Source of the DNA: Finegoldia magna ATCC 53516
GTDB lineage: Bacteria; Bacillota; Clostridia; Tissierellales; Peptoniphilaceae
Direction of reading: 5' to 3'
DNA length: 64,000 nucleotides
Assembly (NCBI RefSeq): GCF_000159695.1
Contig: NZ_CM000955.1
Coordinates: 1,003,473-1,067,472, forward strand
Notes under the pieces: generated by a model
The model's database searches: none
The model's input: the letters and a program-made list of their open reading frames with translations, nothing else
Told to the model about the DNA's origin: nothing
Shown: in pieces, positions 45,089 to 54,454 of the stretch
How the letters are laid out: every line of letters begins with the position of its first letter
How positions within the stretch are numbered: position 1 is the first letter of the stretch
Program-made: the position numbers and the translations under genes

Positions 45089-47143
45089 TTACGCTAAGTT
45101 CTTAGTTGTTTTCTTGATAAATGGGAATGTAATACTCAACAATGCTGGAAGTAATATTATGATTACAAGCATACTGATGATTGCTCCCCTAGCCAATAAA
45201 GTACAAATTGTGGATACTATTTCCATTTTCGAATAAATTCCTACACCAACTGTTGCTGCCATGAATGATAAGGCACTTGTAACAATTGATTTGGATGTTT
45301 CCTTTACTGAAACTTTTAACGCTTCGTTTACATTCTTGCGCTTATTGTATTCATATAGGAATCGGTCTGTCATCAAGATAGAATAATCTATCGTAGATCC
45401 CAATTGGATTACTCCGATTACTATCGATGTGATAAACGGAATTGTTTGATTGAAGTAGAATGGGATTGCCATGTTGATTTGAATTGCAAGTTCTATTGCA
45501 GCTATCAAAACAACTGGAATTCCAAATGATTTGAATGATATAGCAATGATTAAAAATACCGCAATCAATGATGCTATGTTAACCATCTTGAAGTCTTGGT
45601 CAGAAATATCTGTCAAATCGTCTGTTAGAACTGCTTCACCTGTCAAATATCCGTCCTTGTCGTGTTTTGCAATTACATCACGCATTTGTTCGATTTGTTT
45701 GTTAACCTCCTCAGATGCTGTTTGGTATTTTGAATTAACCATCAACATTTCGTAGCCATCTTTTACGAAGTTATCTCTTAGTTTGTCCGGTAAGAATGTA
45801 GCAGGAATTGTAACCCCTGTGATGGAATTCGTTCCAACAACTGAATTAATACCGTCAATTTTTTTCAATTCATCTATCATAGAACTCATAGCAGTATTAG
45901 ATAAATTATCCTTTACAACGATGAAGTGTGTACTTGCCATGTTGTAGTCTTTTTTCATTTTATTAAGTGATACTATTGAATCCAAATCTTGTGGCAATGA
46001 TCTATCCAAGTTGTAATACAATTTTGTGTTAACTGAACCGTAAATTGCTGGAATAAATAAAACCACAAACACAATCGCCAACACTTTTCTTTTGTCGACA
46101 ACAAAATTTGGTAATTTATTGAATTCTGGAAGTAATACCTTGTGATTGTACTTGTCCACAGCTTTTTCTGTAAGAAGTAACATTGGTGGAAGAACTATCA
46201 AAGTAGATAAAAGTCCGATAAAGACACCTTTACTCATTACAAGTCCAATGTCTTTACCCAAAGACAATCTCATCAATATCAAAACCAAGAATCCTGCAAA
46301 AGTTGTAAGTGAAGATGAGAATAACGATGAGAATGTCGCCTCAATAGCTTTCGCCATTGCCTTCTTATGTGTGTCTCTCTTTTTCTTTTCCGCTGCATAT
46401 CTGTGATACAAGAAAATCGAATAATCCATCGTTACGGCAAGTTGCAACACCGCTGCAATCGCCTTTGTAATGTAGGATATTTGTCCTAAGAATATATTAG
46501 TCCCAAAATTATAAACAACAGCATATCCTATATTCAACATAAATACGAATGGAATTACAGTCGATTCATTCGTCAAGCTCAACACCACAAGTCCAAGTGC
46601 CACAGCAAGCATTACATAAATCGGCGTTTCCTTATCAATCAAATCCTTTGTGTCTTTTACAAGAGCACTAATACCACTCAAGTATTTTTCTTTGGATTCG
46701 ATTTGTTTTATTTGTTCTATCGCCTTCATAGTTCTCATTGAAGATGACGATTCACTAAACTTAACCATCATTAAAGTACTATCTTTTGCATAGAACACAT
46801 CTCTAATATCATCTGGCAAAAATTCGTTAGGAACAGTTGGTCCTAAAATTGAAGTCTTGGATATAACATCCTCAACCCCGTCGATTTTTTGCACTTCTTC
46901 TCTTAATTTCTCGGCATCGTTGTCTGTGCCTTTTAAAATCAACATCCCAGTAGCTGCATTTTTGAAATCTTTGTCCAAAATTGTTTGGCCTTGAGTCGAT
47001 TTCAAATCAGTTGGCAAATAAGACAGAATATCGTAGTTAATATTAGTCGCCTTATAACCAATTATTGATGGAATCAACAACAAAGTCATAACTAAAAGCA
47101 CTAACTTAGGATGATTAGCTATAAATTCTGAAAATTTCTTCAT
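45089..47143 (-). CDS. MMPL/RND-family membrane transporter
   Basis: A 684-residue proton-driven pump of the MMPL type. Two halves, each with one helix, an extracellular domain and five more helices. The Asp-Tyr pairs that mark the proton relay in MmpL proteins are present in both halves (VTMDYSIFLYHRY and GSTIDYSILMTDRF). It probably exports lipids, lipopeptides or hydrophobic drugs. The gene lies between a TetR repressor gene (13-base gap) and a secreted coiled-coil protein. Confidence 0.9.
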   Translation of the reverse strand: MKKFSEFIANHPKLVLLVMTLLLIPSIIGYKATNINYDILSYLPTDLKSTQGQTILDKDFKNAATGMLILKGTDNDAEKLREEVQKIDGVEDVISKTSILGPTVPNEFLPDDIRDVFYAKDSTLMMVKFSESSSSMRTMKAIEQIKQIESKEKYLSGISALVKDTKDLIDKETPIYVMLAVALGLVVLSLTNESTVIPFVFMLNIGYAVVYNFGTNIFLGQISYITKAIAAVLQLAVTMDYSIFLYHRYAAEKKKRDTHKKAMAKAIEATFSSLFSSSLTTFAGFLVLILMRLSLGKDIGLVMSKGVFIGLLSTLIVLPPMLLLTEKAVDKYNHKVLLPEFNKLPNFVVDKRKVLAIVFVVLFIPAIYGSVNTKLYYNLDRSLPQDLDSIVSLNKMKKDYNMASTHFIVVKDNLSNTAMSSMIDELKKIDGINSVVGTNSITGVTIPATFLPDKLRDNFVKDGYEMLMVNSKYQTASEEVNKQIEQMRDVIAKHDKDGYLTGEAVLTDDLTDISDQDFKMVNIASLIAVFLIIAISFKSFGIPVVLIAAIELAIQINMAIPFYFNQTIPFITSIVIGVIQLGSTIDYSILMTDRFLYEYNKRKNVNEALKVSVKETSKSIVTSALSFMAATVGVGIYSKMEIVSTICTLLARGAIISMLVIIILLPALLSITFPFIKKTTKNLA

Positions 47144-47156
47144 GTAAAAATCACCC

Positions 47157-47747
47157 TTATCTATTTAAAATTTGTTTAATAACCTCAACCAAAACAGACT
47201 TCATTTCATCAATAGATAAAATAGAATCATTTCTGATTGCAAGCTTACAAGTCGAAATCACAGTTTCAATCGTCAAAGAAAGAATATACAGTTTTTGTGA
47301 ATCGGAATATTCCTTAGAAAACAACTGTGAATACTTGTTTAAAATGTATTTCAGTGTAGTGTCTGTTTCAGCAAACCTCTTGTCATTTTCGACCCTGGCA
47401 TACAATGCCCAGTTCAGATTGCTCGCAACAAGTTCAAACTCAAAAGGATTCGCAATGTAATAATCAATAATATAATTCAAAAAACTAATAAATCTTTCAA
47501 CGTGATCCTCTTGGTCGCACTTTTTCTCAGTCTCTACAACCAAATCCGTAACCTTTGACAGGACTATTTGTTCCTTCAAATCATCCTTATCCTTAAAATA
47601 CGAATAAAAAGTTCCCAAACCCAAATCAGTGTTACTCATAATATCTCTGATAGTCGTCTTGTCGACTCCTTTTTTTTCAAACATCTTAATCGCAGATTGG
47701 GATATTTTTAATTTAGTATCCTTTTTCTTTTCATCCAAATAAGACAC
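47157..47747 (-). CDS. TetR-family transcriptional regulator
   Basis: A 196-residue regulator. The start is set at the GTG at 47747 (MSYLDEKKKDTKLK), which has an AAAGGAGG site six bases before it. An ATG seven codons upstream lacks one. HTH: TTIRDIMSNTDLGLGTFYSY. The C-terminal half is the ligand-binding helical bundle. Two equal palindromes upstream are its probable operators. It likely represses its own operon with the MMPL pump. Confidence 0.9.
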   Translation of the reverse strand: MSYLDEKKKDTKLKISQSAIKMFEKKGVDKTTIRDIMSNTDLGLGTFYSYFKDKDDLKEQIVLSKVTDLVVETEKKCDQEDHVERFISFLNYIIDYYIANPFEFELVASNLNWALYARVENDKRFAETDTTLKYILNKYSQLFSKEYSDSQKLYILSLTIETVISTCKLAIRNDSILSIDEMKSVLVEVIKQILNR

Positions 47748-47768
47748 AATTAACCTCCTTTCCTTCAT

Positions 47769-47828
47769 TGAACATCGTTCATTTCTTTCGACGTTTTATA
47801 TTGTACCACTTTTTTGAACTATGTTCAA
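47769..47828 (-). promoter_or_regulatory. tetR-mmpL promoter with twin operators
   Basis: Two palindromes, TGAACATCGTTCA at 47769-47781 and TGAACTATGTTCA at 47815-47827, are spaced 46 bp centre to centre. The promoter on the minus strand has -35 TTGAAC (47828-47823, within the second palindrome), 17-bp spacer, -10 TACAAT (47805-47800). The other palindrome lies in the 5' leader. Confidence 0.8.
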
Positions 47829-48008
47829 CATTTTTCCTAAATTTTTTTGTTTTTATTTTTTTGATTTAAAACATTGAAATACCAACGTTTATTTTAAAAT
47901 TTAATTGTTTATTCGATATTTTTCAATTTCATAAAACAAATTTTTTGAAATTTTATAACATTTTTGAGGAAAATTTTTTTGGTTTTTGAAGTCCAATTAA
48001 ATTTGGAC

Positions 48009-48037
48009 AAAAAATTCCGTGAAGCTAATCCACGGAA
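48009..48037 (-). terminator. Terminator after purA
   Basis: Stem TTCCGTG/CACGGAA (48015-48021, 48031-48037), T-rich on the minus strand. The 240 bases on to tetR hold only AT-rich DNA and the tetR operators. Confidence 0.7.
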
Positions 48038-48051
48038 TAATTTGTAATATT

Positions 48052-49308
48052 TTATTTTATATTCATGATAAAATCTCTTTTTTCCATAATTTCTTCTGTT
48101 TTTGGGCCATAAGAAACATAAGAGATTTCTGTGTCTAATTCTTTTTCGATGAATGTCATGTATTTTAAGAAGTTTACTTCGAACACATCATTCCAACCGT
48201 CAAATTCTTTGTAGATTGGTTTTGCTTTTTTGAAATCATTTGAAATGAATGGCATTTTTTGTTCAACTCCATCTATTTCATAGCCAACGCATACTTTTAC
48301 TTTATCGTAGCCGTTTAATACGTCTGCTTTTGTCATGACAATTGAGTTGATTTTGCTCTTTTTGATTGCATAACGAAGTTGTGCAAGGTCAATCCAACCT
48401 ACACGTCTATTTCTTCCAGTTGTAGCTCCGAATTCGTTGCCTAATTTTCTAAGCTTGTCAGCATCTTCATCGAACAATTCTGTTGGGAATTCTCCTTCTC
48501 CAACTCTGGATGTGTATGCTTTTACAACTCCCATGATTGTGTCATCATCAGTCAATGTAACATCTGCTGCTGATGCGCTGTAAGCAGTTGTTGTGCTTGA
48601 TGTAACGTATGGGTATGTTCCTGAGTCTAAGTCAAGCATGATTCCTTGTGCACCTTCGAAAAGAACTTTTTTGTTTTTGATTTCATCTTCGATTTCAGAT
48701 GCTGATGTGAATGTAACGCCCAATTTTAATAATTGGTCGAATTTGTCAAGCAAATAATTTACTGTTTCGTCGACATCGATGTGCATTTTGCCTTCGTAGA
48801 TGTTGTTTTTCAAATAAACTATTTCTTCAACACGTTCTCTTAACAATTCATCGTCAAACAAATCAATAATTCTTACATTTTGTCTAGCAGCTTTGTCTTG
48901 ATAAGCAGGTCCGATACCTCTTTTTGTAGTTCCGATAGGATTTTTTCTCATAGATTCCAACAATCCATCTTCTTCTTTGTGGTAAGGTAGAACGATGAAT
49001 GTTTCTACATCAACCATAAATCTCTTGGAAATTCCTGGGAAATCAGCTTCCAAAACTTTCAACTCTTCAATCATTTGTTCTAATTCGATTACCATTCCTT
49101 TTGCCAAGAATCCCTTAGAATCTGTGTCAAAAGTTATAGATGGTAGTAAATGATGTACGTACTTTTTGTCTTTAAAATAAATAGTATGTCCTGCATTGGC
49201 ACCACCAGAAGATCTTATAATAATATCATTAAATTTGGAAAAATAATTTACAACCTTTCCCTTACCTTCGTCTCCCCATTGTGCACCAATTATCGCTAAT
49301 TTATTCAT
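48052..49308 (-). CDS. purA: Adenylosuccinate synthetase
   Basis: Joins IMP and aspartate with GTP on the way to AMP. 418 residues. The GTP loop is GAQWGDEGKGKVV near the N-terminus. Later motifs include SSGGANAGHT, GTTKRGIGPAY and TGRNRRVGWIDL. Single gene with its own terminator and an AAGGAAG ribosome site. Confidence 0.97.
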   Translation of the reverse strand: MNKLAIIGAQWGDEGKGKVVNYFSKFNDIIIRSSGGANAGHTIYFKDKKYVHHLLPSITFDTDSKGFLAKGMVIELEQMIEELKVLEADFPGISKRFMVDVETFIVLPYHKEEDGLLESMRKNPIGTTKRGIGPAYQDKAARQNVRIIDLFDDELLRERVEEIVYLKNNIYEGKMHIDVDETVNYLLDKFDQLLKLGVTFTSASEIEDEIKNKKVLFEGAQGIMLDLDSGTYPYVTSSTTTAYSASAADVTLTDDDTIMGVVKAYTSRVGEGEFPTELFDEDADKLRKLGNEFGATTGRNRRVGWIDLAQLRYAIKKSKINSIVMTKADVLNGYDKVKVCVGYEIDGVEQKMPFISNDFKKAKPIYKEFDGWNDVFEVNFLKYMTFIEKELDTEISYVSYGPKTEEIMEKRDFIMNIK

Positions 49309-49575
49309 AACAACTTCCTTTCAAATTATTAGATTCATTTAACTGTTAAGTTAACTACAAATCACAACTACTAATTATACCATATTCCACCATTTAAAAA
49401 TAGTGTAAAATCCGTAATTTATCCAATTTGTTATTTTGGATTATTCTTTCATTTATATTATACACCAAGTTATATCTAATTCTGATACCAACAAAAAAGT
49501 CCTCACCAAATCTCCACCAAAATCCAATGAGAACTTCGCTATTTTACGATAAGAATATTTCAATTTGCTATTAAA
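49309..49575. other. AT-rich spacer with terminator
   Basis: No gene seen. The only clear structure is the stem AAGTCCTCA/TGAGAACTT (49497-49505, 49528-49536, one mismatch) with a T run on the minus strand. It ends the small gene at 49576. Confidence 0.6.
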
Positions 49576-49815
49576 TCATATTAAAATTACGAAAATTACG
49601 TAAAAAATTACCAAAGACAAAATTATGCCAATTTTTAACTTTTTTGATATTTCCGATAAAAATATATTTGCGGCAAAGCTAATCATATTTATTCCCACTA
49701 AAAGAATCAATGTGATTTTTGGTAATTGAATATTTCTCTTGTTAACTATAAACATTAAAATTAATGTTATTAAATAAATTAATTTGCATATTGCAGATAA
49801 GTACTTTCTTCTCAT
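49576..49815 (-). CDS. Small membrane protein, 79 residues
   Basis: Starts MRRKYLSAICKLIYLITLIL. Three hydrophobic stretches (about 7-23, 33-52, 60-79) suggest a small three-helix membrane protein. GGGAGAAG ribosome site and its own terminator support a real gene. Family not recognised. Confidence 0.55.
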   Translation of the reverse strand: MRRKYLSAICKLIYLITLILMFIVNKRNIQLPKITLILLVGINMISFAANIFLSEISKKLKIGIILSLVIFYVIFVILI

Positions 49816-49883
49816 TCTTCTCCCTCTTGATAGTGAATATTCTTATCACTTATATGATAAATTTTCATTTACCATTTGTCAAT

Positions 49884-49908
49884 AAAAAAACTAGCTATTT
49901 CTAGCTAG
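49884..49908 (-). terminator. Terminator after the deoxyribosyltransferase gene
   Basis: Stem CTAGCT/AGCTAG with a six-base loop and a run of seven Ts on the minus strand. Confidence 0.7.
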
Positions 49909-49914
49909 ATTTTT

Positions 49915-50412
49915 CTAATATTCTCTTTTAATAATATTCACGATTTCTTTCTTGTAATCGTCTGTATTTGGATATCCAACGATGAAATATCCCTTGTCTT
50001 TAACTTGACCGATTATCATTTGGTTTCTGTACAATTTGTTCTCTCCAGTTCCCAAATACCTCATATCTGTGACAAATCCGATGATAATTCTTTTCTTGTC
50101 AGTTAATTTGTATTCTTCTTCGTAATCTTTCATCACAGAAAAAGCCATGATTTCTCCTGCAACACCATCGTCAATCGACAATCCATCAAGACACGCTATT
50201 AGAACGTCTGCTTCTTTTAACTTCGCCATGTCATTTCTTGCGATGTCGATGTCTGTAATTGTAGCATCATTGTCTTTTTTGTTGTTTATCGAATCATTTC
50301 GTTGTGGCACATACAAATCAATGTCCACTTCTTTTTCTATAAATCTCGCCAAATCTTCAGTCCAACGAAACATAGCGTCGTTGAAGAAATGTGATGCAAA
50401 ATATCCTTTCAT
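49915..50412 (-). CDS. Nucleoside 2-deoxyribosyltransferase
   Basis: A 165-residue enzyme of nucleoside salvage that exchanges the base on a 2'-deoxynucleoside. Family features: MKGYFASHFFNDAMFRW at the start, DIDIARNDMAKLKEADVLIA, and DGVAGEIMAFSV with the likely catalytic Glu. Length typical. Single gene, divergent from the ABC operon. Confidence 0.85.
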   Translation of the reverse strand: MKGYFASHFFNDAMFRWTEDLARFIEKEVDIDLYVPQRNDSINNKKDNDATITDIDIARNDMAKLKEADVLIACLDGLSIDDGVAGEIMAFSVMKDYEEEYKLTDKKRIIIGFVTDMRYLGTGENKLYRNQMIIGQVKDKGYFIVGYPNTDDYKKEIVNIIKREY

Positions 50413-50517
50413 TTTTCACCTCAATTAATTTTATCATAATAATTTACCTAAATTATATACCAAATGCACTTTAAATCCACACCAGCATTTTATTATATAG
50501 ATAACAAGGAGGAGCTT

Positions 50518-51381
50518 ATGATTAAATTAAATAACGTTAAAGTTCAATACAAAGACAAAATTGCTGTTGATATTAAAGATGAAATCGTCCTAGAAGATGC
50601 TCATAAAATAGGAATTATTGGATCAAATGGTGCCGGAAAATCCACGTTAATTAAGGCAATTTTGGGATTAGTTAATTATAGTGGAAGCATTTCAAGTGAT
50701 ATACCCAAAGAAAAAATTGCAGTTCACATGCAGTTTAACAATTATTCAGAAACGGTAAAAACAAAAGATATTATTCAAATGATTACTAATAAAAAAATAG
50801 AATCAGATTCAAATCTGATGGATTTAATAAAGTTTTTCGATTTCGAAAAATTGCTTCACAAATCATTTAAAAAATTATCTGGTGGAGAAAAACAAAAACT
50901 CACTTTGATTTTGGTTATGTGGCAAAATTCTCCAGTCACTATATTTGATGAGGTAACAACAGGACTTGATTTTGTGAGTCGACAATCATTAATGGAAAAA
51001 ATAGTAGAATACTACAAAGACAAGTCAACAACAATTCTCGTGGTTAGTCATTATTATCAAGAATTAGAGGATATTTGTGACAAGTTGTTGTATTTACATG
51101 AAGGAAAAGTTCTTTTCTATGGAAAAAAAAGAGAGATGTTCTTAAAGTACTGTACAAGTTCAGTTATTCTAACCGAAAAAAACAACATAACAGAATCACT
51201 TATACCAAAAGATATAAGATTAGAAGCAATGGAAAACAAAATAGCTGCAGGATTTAATGATATAAATACAGAGAAAAAATTGATATCCACTCTTGTGGAT
51301 AATAATCAACAATTCGAACGTTTGAATGATTCTATTGAACTTACAGTTCTTAATGCATTGAAGAAGGAAGGAGCAAAATAA
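50518..51381 (+). CDS. ABC transporter ATP-binding protein
   Basis: ATPase of an ABC-2 type exporter, 287 residues from MIKLNNVKVQYKDKI. The AAGGAGGAG site at 50507-50515 decides this start; the frame is open 18 codons earlier without a site. Walker A GSNGAGKST, signature KLSGGEKQKL, Walker B VTIFDEVTTGLD (Thr-Thr after the catalytic Glu instead of Pro-Thr). It overlaps the permease gene by one base (TAATG). Confidence 0.92.
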   Translation: MIKLNNVKVQYKDKIAVDIKDEIVLEDAHKIGIIGSNGAGKSTLIKAILGLVNYSGSISSDIPKEKIAVHMQFNNYSETVKTKDIIQMITNKKIESDSNLMDLIKFFDFEKLLHKSFKKLSGGEKQKLTLILVMWQNSPVTIFDEVTTGLDFVSRQSLMEKIVEYYKDKSTTILVVSHYYQELEDICDKLLYLHEGKVLFYGKKREMFLKYCTSSVILTEKNNITESLIPKDIRLEAMENKIAAGFNDINTEKKLISTLVDNNQQFERLNDSIELTVLNALKKEGAK

Positions 51382-52133
51382 TGAACAAATACATTTTTAA
51401 ATTTGAGACAAAGTTACTTTTACAAAACTTTACAAGTTTATTTTTCGGAATGGTATTTCCAATATTGATGTCATTTCTAATAATATCGGGACTCAAAGAT
51501 GTTCCTGCACCTCTCATTGATGAGGTAAAAAGAAGCATAGTTTTAACTATTAGTATTATAAGCCCACTTTCTATATTCTTAGTTGGATTATCAGCATTAT
51601 TTGCTAAAGATTTGGAAGAAGGTGTCTATGATAGGTTAGACTTGTTTTCAATTAATCATTTATCAATGGCAAAATACAAATTTATAGTCTATTATTTATT
51701 CTGGACTGTTTGTAATATTTTTTATTTTGGGGTTATGAAATACGCTTTAGGTGTTAATATTCCTTTAATATCAATAATAAAACACACAGGATTTGTAACT
51801 TTAATTGCTGTTGCTTCTTTTTTTATCGGATATTCTATATGTATATTCTTTAAAAAATTCTCCATTTCTTTTTCACTTTCAATGGGAATATACTTTTTGA
51901 GTATGATACTTGGAGGAATGATGGGGATTCAAGTAGAGGATATGCCAAAGGCAATCAAGAAGATTGCACAATTAATTCCAATTAGTCACTTTTCTTCTAT
52001 AGAATATGTGAATGAAGTAGCAAAAGGAGCAAACTTAAACTATTCATTCTTTCAATCTTTAATCGTATTAGTCTTATTATCATTAGTATTATTTACTATA
52101 TCTATTTACAAAAACAAACGCAAATCGAACTAA
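51381..52133 (+). CDS. ABC-2 type transporter permease
   Basis: A 250-residue membrane protein with six helices (MVFPILMSFLIISGL at the first), of the ABC-2 permease group. Translated by coupling with the ATPase. The two together form a simple exporter for a drug, lipid or antimicrobial peptide. The two-component system 50 bases downstream on the same strand may control it or be co-transcribed. Confidence 0.85.
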   Translation: MNKYIFKFETKLLLQNFTSLFFGMVFPILMSFLIISGLKDVPAPLIDEVKRSIVLTISIISPLSIFLVGLSALFAKDLEEGVYDRLDLFSINHLSMAKYKFIVYYLFWTVCNIFYFGVMKYALGVNIPLISIIKHTGFVTLIAVASFFIGYSICIFFKKFSISFSLSMGIYFLSMILGGMMGIQVEDMPKAIKKIAQLIPISHFSSIEYVNEVAKGANLNYSFFQSLIVLVLLSLVLFTISIYKNKRKSN

Positions 52134-52184
52134 CAAATACATTTTTTATCAACTTATTATATAATTATTATAGGATGTGATGGT

Positions 52185-52853
52185 ATGAAAAAAATATTCT
52201 TTTTAGAAGACGAATTGCAAATAAGAGAGATTTTAACCGAATACATGAAAATAGCTGGATTTGATGTGTGTCAAAGTTCAAATGGCGATGATGCGATTAA
52301 AATTTTAAGTAGTAATAGTTTTGATGCTATCATCTTAGATATTATGGTCGAAGGAGAAAACAGCGGAATAGATGTATTAAGGTTTATACGAAATACTCCA
52401 TCTATATCAAACTCAAACGTATTGATGCTGACTGCTCTTGATGATTTAAATACTCAAATTAGTGCTTTTGATCTGTATTGTGACGATTATATTGTCAAGC
52501 CAGTTCAGCCAATACTATTGATTAAAAAACTAGAAATGATAATGAAAAGAAGAAGTTTTTCACAAAATACTTCACAGGTGGGATTATCGTTAGATGAAGA
52601 AGGTTTTCGTGTATTATATAATGGAATGGATTTGAAATTAACAGTTACAGAATTTCAAATTATGTCGTTGTTTCTAAACAATCCAACAAAAGTATTTTCA
52701 AGAGAAAATCTAATTAATTCTCTCTACAACACAGATTTTTATGGAAGCAGTAGAACTATAGATTCCCATATAAAAAATTTGAGGAAAAAACTACCCAAAG
52801 ACTTTATTAAAACAGTTATAGGAGCGGGGTATAAGTTAAATGAAGAAGCCTAA
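52185..52853 (+). CDS. OmpR/PhoB-family response regulator
   Basis: A 222-residue regulator. Receiver domain 1-120 with acidic E8-D9, phospho-acceptor D52 (AIILDIMVEG) and K105 (YIVKPVQP). Winged helix about 128-220 (LKLTVTEFQIMSLFLNNPTK, DSHIKNLRKKL). A -10 TATAAT lies at 52160-52165. It overlaps the kinase gene by 14 bases. Confidence 0.93.
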   Translation: MKKIFFLEDELQIREILTEYMKIAGFDVCQSSNGDDAIKILSSNSFDAIILDIMVEGENSGIDVLRFIRNTPSISNSNVLMLTALDDLNTQISAFDLYCDDYIVKPVQPILLIKKLEMIMKRRSFSQNTSQVGLSLDEEGFRVLYNGMDLKLTVTEFQIMSLFLNNPTKVFSRENLINSLYNTDFYGSSRTIDSHIKNLRKKLPKDFIKTVIGAGYKLNEEA

Positions 52854-54354
52854 ATTAAATATTTCATCAAAAAATTTTCTCTATAATATCATCCTCACTC
52901 TCTTGATATGTACTATTATATTTTCCTATATGGCTTTTTATATGCCCAATGTATACTTAGAAAAAAAAATAGAATCAGCAGAGAATATTGCATCATCAGT
53001 TCATGATTCATTTATAAAAAACAAAAATTACAATAATCTAAATGAAATCGCAAAAGAGGGTATGTATTCATATTTTATTCCTAAAGGAAAAGATAAAGTT
53101 GTGTTTTCAGGTCTGCGATTTAATTTAAGTATGACAATTAAAAATGAAAATATAAAAAATCTTTTACGTTCTCTTGAAACCGATGAGTTCAAAGAGATAA
53201 ATTCTAAAAATTCTGAAAGATTAATAAACCCTTTAATAAAAGAAGCAAAAAAAGAACTAGAAAAATACGTTATAATTGATAGTTACAGTAATATCAATAA
53301 TGTATCAAAAGACACTTTTAGTATTAAAAGAAAGAATAATTCAATACTAATTAAAGCAGAGTCCAAAACAAAAGATTCTATCGCTACTAATCTTATTTTA
53401 ATATCAAAACATTCTGAAGGAACTTATGTTTCTATATATCCTTATATATTTAACAGCATTTCCGATATAAAATCTACTGTGATTTCTGCATTTCCTGTGA
53501 TTTTCTTGCTTATAGTAATGATAGTGTTCTTACTAAATAAAATCTACTCAAAATCGATAACACAACCAATTCTAAAGATGAATAATTTCACTAAAGTATC
53601 CAAAAACCAAAAAAACGCCAAATATGATTTGGAAATTCATACTAACGATGAGATCGAAGAACTTTCTAATAACTTGAAATTACTGTACGAAACACTAACT
53701 GAGAATTATAAAATATTAGAAAAAAACACGAAGAAAAAAGAAATCTTCATCAAATCTACATCTCACGAATTGAAGACACCTCTTCAAACTGCTATTTTAC
53801 TGAATGATAGTATGATTGAAAAAATAGGAAAATACGAAGATACCGACAAGTACTTGCCAGAACTTAGGAAAAAATTATATCAAATTCAAATTCTAATAGA
53901 TGATTTATTATTCATGAATAAAATTGATGAAAATCCGATAATGGAAAATTTGAAATTATCAGAGATAATGAGAGAATCCGTTAAAAATCATCATGATTTA
54001 ATAACTGAGAAAAATTTAAAAGTAACGATTAAAGGAGAAAAATCCGACATAGTAGATTATGACCATTTCAGAATAATTTTTGATAACTTACTAAAAAACG
54101 CAATAGAGTACACAGATTTCGGAGGAAACATACGCTGCGATTTTAATGATGTTATTGAGATTTCGAACAACCCTACAACTGTAGATAAAATTCTTTTAAA
54201 TAAAATCACTCACCCTTTCGTATCATCCACAAAAAATAAATCTAAAGGAATTGGAATGTATATCGTCGAAAACTTACTTGAAGATATGAATTATAAAATT
54301 AAAATAGTGTATTCAAACGAAACATTCACTGTGAAAATTTTAAAAACCAATTAA
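52840..54354 (+). CDS. Sensor histidine kinase
   Basis: A 504-residue membrane kinase. Transmembrane helices at 13-35 and 214-233 enclose a 180-residue extracellular sensor. A HAMP-like linker follows, then the H box with H309 (STSHELKTPLQTA), N box FDNLLKNAIEY and G box GIGMYIVENLL. It would phosphorylate the OmpR-type regulator. The ABC exporter encoded just upstream is a natural target. Confidence 0.9.
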   Translation: MKKPKLNISSKNFLYNIILTLLICTIIFSYMAFYMPNVYLEKKIESAENIASSVHDSFIKNKNYNNLNEIAKEGMYSYFIPKGKDKVVFSGLRFNLSMTIKNENIKNLLRSLETDEFKEINSKNSERLINPLIKEAKKELEKYVIIDSYSNINNVSKDTFSIKRKNNSILIKAESKTKDSIATNLILISKHSEGTYVSIYPYIFNSISDIKSTVISAFPVIFLLIVMIVFLLNKIYSKSITQPILKMNNFTKVSKNQKNAKYDLEIHTNDEIEELSNNLKLLYETLTENYKILEKNTKKKEIFIKSTSHELKTPLQTAILLNDSMIEKIGKYEDTDKYLPELRKKLYQIQILIDDLLFMNKIDENPIMENLKLSEIMRESVKNHHDLITEKNLKVTIKGEKSDIVDYDHFRIIFDNLLKNAIEYTDFGGNIRCDFNDVIEISNNPTTVDKILLNKITHPFVSSTKNKSKGIGMYIVENLLEDMNYKIKIVYSNETFTVKILKTN

Positions 54355-54397
54355 TCTCGTAATCATTAACGAAAATATTAACTCTGACCTCAAATAA

Positions 54398-54450
54398 TTG
54401 AAACAATGTGTTTATATGTGGTATCATAAAAATATATTTTAGGAGGTTCT
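54398..54450 (+). promoter_or_regulatory. Promoter and RBS of the M42 peptidase gene
   Basis: -35 TTGAAA at 54398-54403, 18-bp spacer, -10 TATCAT at 54422-54427. TAGGAGGT ribosome site before the ATG at 54455. Confidence 0.6.
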
Positions 54451-54454
54451 CAAT

